Assembly: GCA_035308165.1 (NCBI GenBank)
Contig: DATGHC010000018.1
Coordinates: 35,448 to 99,447, forward strand
Direction of reading: 5' to 3'
Source: DASTCZ01 sp035308165
GTDB lineage: Bacteria; Acidobacteriota; Terriglobia; Acidiferrales; UBA7541
Length of the DNA: 64,000 nucleotides
Shown: positions 59,598-64,000 of the stretch, piece by piece
Position numbering within the stretch: position 1 is the first letter of the stretch
How the letters are laid out: each line of letters starts with the position of its first letter
Translations under genes and position numbers: made by a program
Notes under the pieces: generated by a model
Database searches by the model: none
What the model was told of the DNA's origin: nothing
The model's input: the letters and a program-made list of their open reading frames with translations, nothing else

Positions 59598-60725
59598 ATG
59601 GACCCCAGAATGAGCACGCCGGCCAAGACTTTGCCGGGGCGTTACTACACGGACCCCGGAATATTTCAGCAGGAGCTGGAAACATTTTTCTGCCAGATGT
59701 GGTTCTGCAGCGGGCGAGCGGAGCAGGTGCCGAATCCGGGCGATTTTTATTTGTCGGAAGTAGCCGGGGAAAGCATCATTGTGACCCGCGAAGCCAGCGG
59801 GGCTGTGCGCGCTTTCTTCAATGTTTGCCGGCACCGCGGAACCAGAATGTGCCGCGAGGAGCATGGAAAATTTGAGGGCCGTATCCAGTGCCCGTATCAC
59901 GGCTGGACATATGGACTGGACGGCAATCTTCTGGGCGCCCCGCATATGGAAGAAGGCTCCTTCCACAAGCAGGATTATCCGCTGCATCGTGTGGAGGCGG
60001 ATATCTGGGCCGGGCACATCTTTCTCAACATGGCTTCACAGGCGAATCCCCTCAAGAGTCAATTGGCGGATCTCCCCGACAAATTTGCTGCCTGGGGAAT
60101 GGAGGATTTGCGCCGGTACAAGAGTCATGCGTACAAAGTAAAGGCCAACTGGAAGTTGATCGTCGCCAATTACAACGAGTGCCTGCACTGTCCCATGCTC
60201 CATCCCATGCTTTGCCGCATCACCGATCCCATGAGCGGTGATAACGAAACTCCGCAGCCCACGTATATCGGGGGCGCAATGGAGTTCCGCGGCGCTGCGC
60301 AAACGATGAGCGTGGATGGCAAGCGCCGCCGCGATTATCTCCCGGGCTTAAGCGAAGCGCAGCGCAAGCGAGTTCTTTATTACGCGATCTACCCAAACCT
60401 TTTCCTCAGCCTGCATCCGGATTATGTGATGGTGCACCGGTTGTGGCCTCGGGCGGTGGATGAAACCGAGGTGGTCTGCGAATGGTATTTCCATCCGAAG
60501 GAATTGTCCAAGCTTGGTTTCAACGGAGATGACGCAGTTGATTTCTGGGACGCCACGAACCGTGAAGATTGGGAGATTTCGGAATTGTCTCAGAAGGGAA
60601 TTGGTTCGCGCGCTTATGAGCCCGGCCCTTATTCGGCGCGCGAAGGTCTTCCCCAGGCGTTTGACAGGATGATTCTCGAGCGCGAGCGTCAGGCGCGGCG
60701 TGCGATAGCTCACCGCGGTGGGTGA
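59598..60725 (+). CDS. Rieske non-heme iron ring-hydroxylating oxygenase, alpha subunit type
   Basis: 375 residues from ATG 59598; ATG 59610 is also possible. The Rieske [2Fe-2S] ligands are VCRHRGTRMC and CPYHGWTYGLDG. The mononuclear iron site is NYNECLHCPMLHP with a later Asp in DFWDATNRED. Proteins of this layout include aromatic dioxygenases, choline/carnitine-type monooxygenases and demethylases. No beta subunit, ferredoxin or reductase gene is adjacent. Substrate unknown. The 46-residue gene follows 51 bases later. Confidence 0.9.
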   Translation: MDPRMSTPAKTLPGRYYTDPGIFQQELETFFCQMWFCSGRAEQVPNPGDFYLSEVAGESIIVTREASGAVRAFFNVCRHRGTRMCREEHGKFEGRIQCPYHGWTYGLDGNLLGAPHMEEGSFHKQDYPLHRVEADIWAGHIFLNMASQANPLKSQLADLPDKFAAWGMEDLRRYKSHAYKVKANWKLIVANYNECLHCPMLHPMLCRITDPMSGDNETPQPTYIGGAMEFRGAAQTMSVDGKRRRDYLPGLSEAQRKRVLYYAIYPNLFLSLHPDYVMVHRLWPRAVDETEVVCEWYFHPKELSKLGFNGDDAVDFWDATNREDWEISELSQKGIGSRAYEPGPYSAREGLPQAFDRMILERERQARRAIAHRGG

Positions 60726-60776
60726 TGCTGCACACATGCTCAGTCGGGCAATCGTGACGATACTTAGTTGGAGGGC

Positions 60777-60917
60777 ATGCCAATGATCAAAAAAGAAAAG
60801 GGCGGCTATCGCGTGCTCTCATCCAAGGGCAAGAATATGGGCGGCCCGTATAAGACGCGAGAGGAAGCGTTGAAGCGTTTGCGGCAGGTAGAGTTTTTCA
60901 AGCGGAACAAAAGCTGA
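60777..60917 (+). CDS. 46-residue conserved-type small basic protein
   Basis: Reads MPMIKKEKGGYRVLSSKGKN and then MGGPYKTREEALKRLRQVEF, ending FKRNKS. GGAGGG lies directly upstream at 60770-60775. Twelve of 46 residues are Lys or Arg. The pattern of GYRV...GKN-G-PYKT-EEA-KRLRQVE-FK recalls tiny proteins seen in phages and bacterial genomes, from memory. Function unknown; nucleic-acid binding is a guess. Confidence 0.7.
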   Translation: MPMIKKEKGGYRVLSSKGKNMGGPYKTREEALKRLRQVEFFKRNKS

Positions 60918-60991
60918 ATCAACTGGGAACCTGGATCTATCTCGAGACGCCCGATTCAGCGGACATATCTGGTTGCCGAAGCGCAAATCTC

Positions 60992-61507
60992 TCATTTGTC
61001 CGAAACGCCAAATTGTTTTGCGATTTTTTTCACAGGAAAAAACAATCGATCCTGTTGTGACGGCAGAGGAATGAAGTCGTACTGCATATAAAACTGGCGC
61101 GCCGATTCATCTTTGGCGTCAACAACAATCGCTGCCGAGGCTATGTGTCGTGTGGTCATAAGAACGCGCTTCATTGCATCGATCAGCAGAGATTCCCCCA
61201 ATCCTTTACCTCGATACTCCGTCGATACGGCCAGCCGCCCCAACAATGTCGCCGGCACCGCCGGATATCGCGGAAGTCTCCTCGCGAAGTCGTCAGGAAG
61301 ATCTCGCAGGTTTAGAACAGTGGCGGAAAGAGTGTAGAAACCCGCGATTTTCGCGCCGTCGGAAGTGAGGACGAAGGCGGCGGCGACACCCTTACTGACA
61401 TCTTGGCAGGCTTGCTTTTGAAGGTAACGGTCGAGCACCACGATGCCGCACGAAAATTCGTCACGGCGATGTTTGTCGCTTAACGCCTCGACCCGGTAGT
61501 CAGGCAA
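60992..61507 (-). CDS. GNAT-family acetyltransferase toxin (TacT/AtaT-like)
   Basis: 171 residues starting at a TTG with GAGGAG close upstream. The GNAT core is clear: LGRLAVSTEYRGKGLGESLLIDAMKR holds the acetyl-CoA loop (RGKGLG), and QFYMQYDFIPLP carries the catalytic tyrosine region. The N terminus LDRYLQKQACQD is typical of toxins that acetylate the amino acid on charged tRNA. It follows its DUF1778 antitoxin by 14 bases. The specific tRNA target cannot be read. Confidence 0.9.
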   Translation of the reverse strand: MPDYRVEALSDKHRRDEFSCGIVVLDRYLQKQACQDVSKGVAAAFVLTSDGAKIAGFYTLSATVLNLRDLPDDFARRLPRYPAVPATLLGRLAVSTEYRGKGLGESLLIDAMKRVLMTTRHIASAAIVVDAKDESARQFYMQYDFIPLPSQQDRLFFPVKKIAKQFGVSDK

Positions 61508-61521
61508 ACATTCTCCTCGAA

Positions 61522-61827
61522 CTACGAAGGACTGATGTGGGCCTTATAGCGGCGAACGGCGGCGCGAAGGCGCGGGCTAGGAGGCGGTGGATTCAGTAGA
61601 GCTTTCATAAATACCTCGCTGTCACGACTCGAAAGCGTCCAGGACTCGTGCTCCTGGATTGTGCGCTTTGCGACTTCATCCGCACTGGAAACGATGAAGT
61701 CGGAGATGGAAGTACCTTTCAGAGCAGCGGCGTGTTCAATTCGGCGCCTCTGGTCGGAGTGGAGCCGGGCCTCGATACGCTCAATTTTTCGCGATGGGAG
61801 ATTGCGTTTTTTTGATGCAAGCGGCAT
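61522..61827 (-). CDS. DUF1778 antitoxin (TacA-like)
   Basis: 101 residues with AAGGAAA upstream. An N-terminal ribbon-helix-helix DNA-binding domain (KIERIEARLHSDQRRRIEHAAALKGTSISDFIVSSADEVAKRTI) is followed by a flexible toxin-neutralising tail containing WTLSSRDSEVFMKALLNPPPP, the DUF1778 hallmark. Toxin and antitoxin together should repress their own promoter through the palindromes 17-66 bases upstream. Confidence 0.92.
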   Translation of the reverse strand: MPLASKKRNLPSRKIERIEARLHSDQRRRIEHAAALKGTSISDFIVSSADEVAKRTIQEHESWTLSSRDSEVFMKALLNPPPPSPRLRAAVRRYKAHISPS

Positions 61828-61843
61828 AGAGTTTCCTTTGATA

Positions 61844-61893
61844 TGTACGGCAAATTACCGTACAAATCTCATTGTACGGTAATTTGCCGTACA
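61844..61893. promoter_or_regulatory. Paired palindromic operators of the toxin-antitoxin operon
   Basis: Two 21-base sites at 61844-61864 and 61873-61893. Each begins TGTACGG and ends CCGTACA, and the second is the exact reverse complement of the first, separated by 8 bases. Together they form a 50-base dyad. Best read as binding sites for two or more antitoxin dimers. Confidence 0.85.
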
Positions 61894-61922
61894 ATTCAAG
61901 GTGATCGGGGTCTGCGCCTGAA

Positions 61923-63746
61923 CTAGAACCCAGGCGGGCGCTCATCCATTACATTGAATTCTCGTTCGAGCGCCATACCCGCGCGGCCCAGTGTGCCCTC
62001 TTCAAATAGCCTGCCAATCAGAGTGACTCCGTGCGGCACTCGGCGCGGCGGTGAGAATTTTGGCAATGGGTGCGCGGGATCGGGCGCCCAGTCGCTGCGC
62101 GCTTCGGAAACTTCCACGAAGCCCGCGCGCAAAGTAAGCGAAGGATGACCGGTGAAATTTGTGATGGTCAGCATTTCGTCTCGTAGCGATGGGACCAGCA
62201 GCAGATCCACCTGAGAAAAAACCCGAGCCATCTCCGCCGCAACTTTGCGGCGCATGCGATCGGTCTGAACGAAGTCCACCGCGGAGAGAAAGCGCGACTG
62301 GCGGAAAATGTTGGGCCAGGCGTCGGACACTTGCACTCTTAGTTCGCGATCCTTATGGCTCAGGGCCAGTTCTTCAAATGCCGCCGCGCTTTCCGCGAAT
62401 AGGATCAGGTCCAGCGAATCGTAGGGCCAATCGGGGATGGAAGCTTCCACCGGCACCATCCCAACTTTCTTGATGGTCTCCAACGCGGCGCGGTCCACAT
62501 CGGTGGCGGGTGCTTCCTTCATCCACTTGGGGAAATATCCGACGCGCAGGCCCTGCACGGGCGCGGCGGAATCATAATCGAGGTTGCACGGAACGCTGGA
62601 AACATCTCCAGGGTCCGGGCCGGTGATGGCGTAAAGCACAAGCAAGCCGTCCTCCACGCCACGAGTCATGGGGCCGAGCTTATCGAGCGACCAACACAAG
62701 GTCATGGCGCCGGTGCGCGGAACGCGGCCATAAGTGGGACGCAATCCTGTAATCCCGCAACGCATGCTGGGGCCGACTATGCTGCCTCCCGTCTCACTTC
62801 CGATTGCGAACCCGACCAATCCCGCAGAAACGGAGGCCCCCGGACCCGCGCTGGAGCCTGATGAGCCTTCCTCCAGAAGCCAGGGATTCATGGTCTGTCC
62901 GCCAAACCAAATGTCATTGAGCGCCAGAGCGCCGAGGCTCAGCTTGGCGACCAACACAGCGCCGGCTCCGCGGAGGCGCCTCACGACTGTGGCGTCGTTT
63001 TTCGGAATGCGGTCTTTGAAGGGATCCGCGCCATAGGTGGTTGGGATTCCCGCGGTGTCCAAAAGATCTTTCGCGCCCCAGGGAATACCGTGCAGCGGCC
63101 CGCGATATTTTCCGGCAGCGATCTCGGCATCGGCTTGCCTGGCCTGCTGAAGGGCGAGCTCGCGCGTGAGTGTAATCACGCAGCGTAGCTTGGGGTCGAA
63201 GCGCTCCAAGCGCCCCAAATAAATTTGTGTGAGCCGCTCCGAAGTCAGCTTACGCGATTCAATCCAGCGCGAAAGATGCGTGACCGGCGCGAAGGCGATA
63301 TCTTCATCTTTTTCGGGGAGCGGGCCGGGATCAGTATTGCTGCGAATGAATTGGAAGCGGTCAGGACCCGCTTTATGACCGGGAAGAACAGGGTTCCACT
63401 GCGAGTAGGGCGCCACCTCCGGCTCCAACTCCAATTTGTGCGGCCCCACGCGCCGCTCATAAAGCGGAGCCATGTTCGTGCGCCAGCTCGCAGCGGCCTG
63501 CGCAACCTCTGCGTCGCTCAATTGCACCTGCACCAGCTTTTCTGCGTCCGTAAATGTGGTGGGCGAAACTTCCGGGCCGACCGCGGGCGCGACGCCAAAC
63601 GCGGGAGGCGTGCCGGGAGGAGGAGTGGGCGGGTTCTGCGAAGATTGCGACTGAGATTGGCTCTCTGCAACGCGCGGACTGAGAACCGCGGCGCCCAAGA
63701 GCCCGAGCGAAGTCTCGGTCAAAAATTCCCTGCGCGATTTTCCCAT
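61923..63746 (-). CDS. Amidase-signature enzyme, Tat-exported
   Basis: 607 residues from ATG 63746 with GAGGG just upstream; the frame extends back to 63887 without support. Twin-arginine signal SRREFLTETSLGLLGAAVLS. The amidase signature triad is present: Lys in GIPWGAKDLLD and the serines in EEGSSGSSAGPGASVSAGLVGF and GSETGGSIVGPS. Unlike GatA it carries a long N-terminal segment and an export signal, so it is not the tRNA amidotransferase subunit. The substrate is likely an amide or short peptide outside the cytoplasm. Confidence 0.92.
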   Translation of the reverse strand: MGKSRREFLTETSLGLLGAAVLSPRVAESQSQSQSSQNPPTPPPGTPPAFGVAPAVGPEVSPTTFTDAEKLVQVQLSDAEVAQAAASWRTNMAPLYERRVGPHKLELEPEVAPYSQWNPVLPGHKAGPDRFQFIRSNTDPGPLPEKDEDIAFAPVTHLSRWIESRKLTSERLTQIYLGRLERFDPKLRCVITLTRELALQQARQADAEIAAGKYRGPLHGIPWGAKDLLDTAGIPTTYGADPFKDRIPKNDATVVRRLRGAGAVLVAKLSLGALALNDIWFGGQTMNPWLLEEGSSGSSAGPGASVSAGLVGFAIGSETGGSIVGPSMRCGITGLRPTYGRVPRTGAMTLCWSLDKLGPMTRGVEDGLLVLYAITGPDPGDVSSVPCNLDYDSAAPVQGLRVGYFPKWMKEAPATDVDRAALETIKKVGMVPVEASIPDWPYDSLDLILFAESAAAFEELALSHKDRELRVQVSDAWPNIFRQSRFLSAVDFVQTDRMRRKVAAEMARVFSQVDLLLVPSLRDEMLTITNFTGHPSLTLRAGFVEVSEARSDWAPDPAHPLPKFSPPRRVPHGVTLIGRLFEEGTLGRAGMALEREFNVMDERPPGF

Positions 63747-63899
63747 GTGTCCCTCGGTGGATGCGGCACGTATTGTAGCCGCGCAGAGCAAGAGTGGGGC
63801 ACGAAATTGAGAAACAGACTGAAAAACGGCCCTGAATTTGAAATATCCACAGGGTCTCAAATTATGCACAGACCTCCGAAAATTCATACCTTCCGACGC

Positions 63900-63927
63900 T
63901 TGACGTTCACCGAATTCCTGATATACT
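63900..63927 (+). promoter_or_regulatory. Candidate sigma-70 promoter reading out of the window
   Basis: TTGACG (63900-63905) and TATACT (63922-63927) with a 16-base spacer, in the gap upstream of the amidase gene and pointing away from it. The gene it serves lies beyond base 64000. Confidence 0.6.
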
Positions 63928-64000
63928 TTGAAATTGCCTGGAGGGTTCCGGGCGAGTCAGGGGCTGTCGAGTTCGAGGATTCCATTAGATCCCGAGTGAG

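Noticed and set aside
1..64000. tRNA, rRNA, insertion sequences or prophage
   Set aside because: No tRNA-like ends, rRNA stretches, transposase or phage structural genes could be recognised by reading.

Overview
The window is a dense bacterial chromosome segment of moderate to high GC with about 50 protein genes and no rRNA, tRNA, insertion sequence or CRISPR array that I could find. The protein families suggest Acidobacteriota: a GH18/deacetylase/GT2 trifunctional protein, PadR next to a membrane protein, many exported peptidases with glycine-rich stretches, TonB, M48-like and Dabb proteins, LytS/LytTR regulators and hslVU. This assignment is inferred from overall character, not from a marker-gene tree.

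Positions 1-4026 hold a ribosome-assembly and growth cluster: partial rpmA, obg, nadD, rsfS, a sigma-54 activator without a receiver domain, and rlmH. From nadD onward the genes are coupled by 4-base overlaps. Positions 4054-11080 hold a membrane protein, a small anchored protein behind a promoter/terminator-like leader, cobO, accD-folC, a class I amidotransferase, an SDR and an exported protein. Positions 11208-18973 hold a Tat-exported aminotransferase, a LiaF-type envelope-stress cluster feeding a LytS/LytTR two-component system, hslV-hslU and an FN3 lipoprotein. Positions 19004-24492 are metabolic: an FAH-family hydrolase, a TalC-type aldolase, a citrate synthase paralogue and an acyl-CoA carboxylase carboxyltransferase.

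Positions 24514-33561 carry the trifunctional polysaccharide protein, a GT39-like glycosyltransferase, an extended CDF transporter and an M1 peptidase. Positions 33903-41522 carry a TonB protein, an M48-like protein with a broken zinc motif, an ABC exporter, an M28 peptidase and a Dabb protein.

The most interesting region is 41698-48378. It is a tight three-gene operon: a 1132-residue protein with an apparent PD-(D/E)XK nuclease motif fused to an N6-adenine methyltransferase, a PIN-domain protein, and a RapA/SNF2-type helicase. It looks like a phage-defence island, with partial resemblance to the drmMI/drmD pair of class 1 DISARM. No drmA, drmB or drmC is in the window, and the central PIN gene has no antitoxin. 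Base composition shifts inside the operon. It is followed by about 600 bases without a convincing gene, holding direct repeats and a perfect palindrome.

Positions 48996-63746 carry a membrane protein, an SDR, a very large M14 peptidase, a CocE-type hydrolase, a padR unit with a palindromic operator, an APC permease, a Rieske oxygenase, a 46-residue protein, a DUF1778/GNAT toxin-antitoxin pair with a striking double-palindrome operator, and a Tat-exported amidase. The right edge holds a good promoter pointing out of the window.
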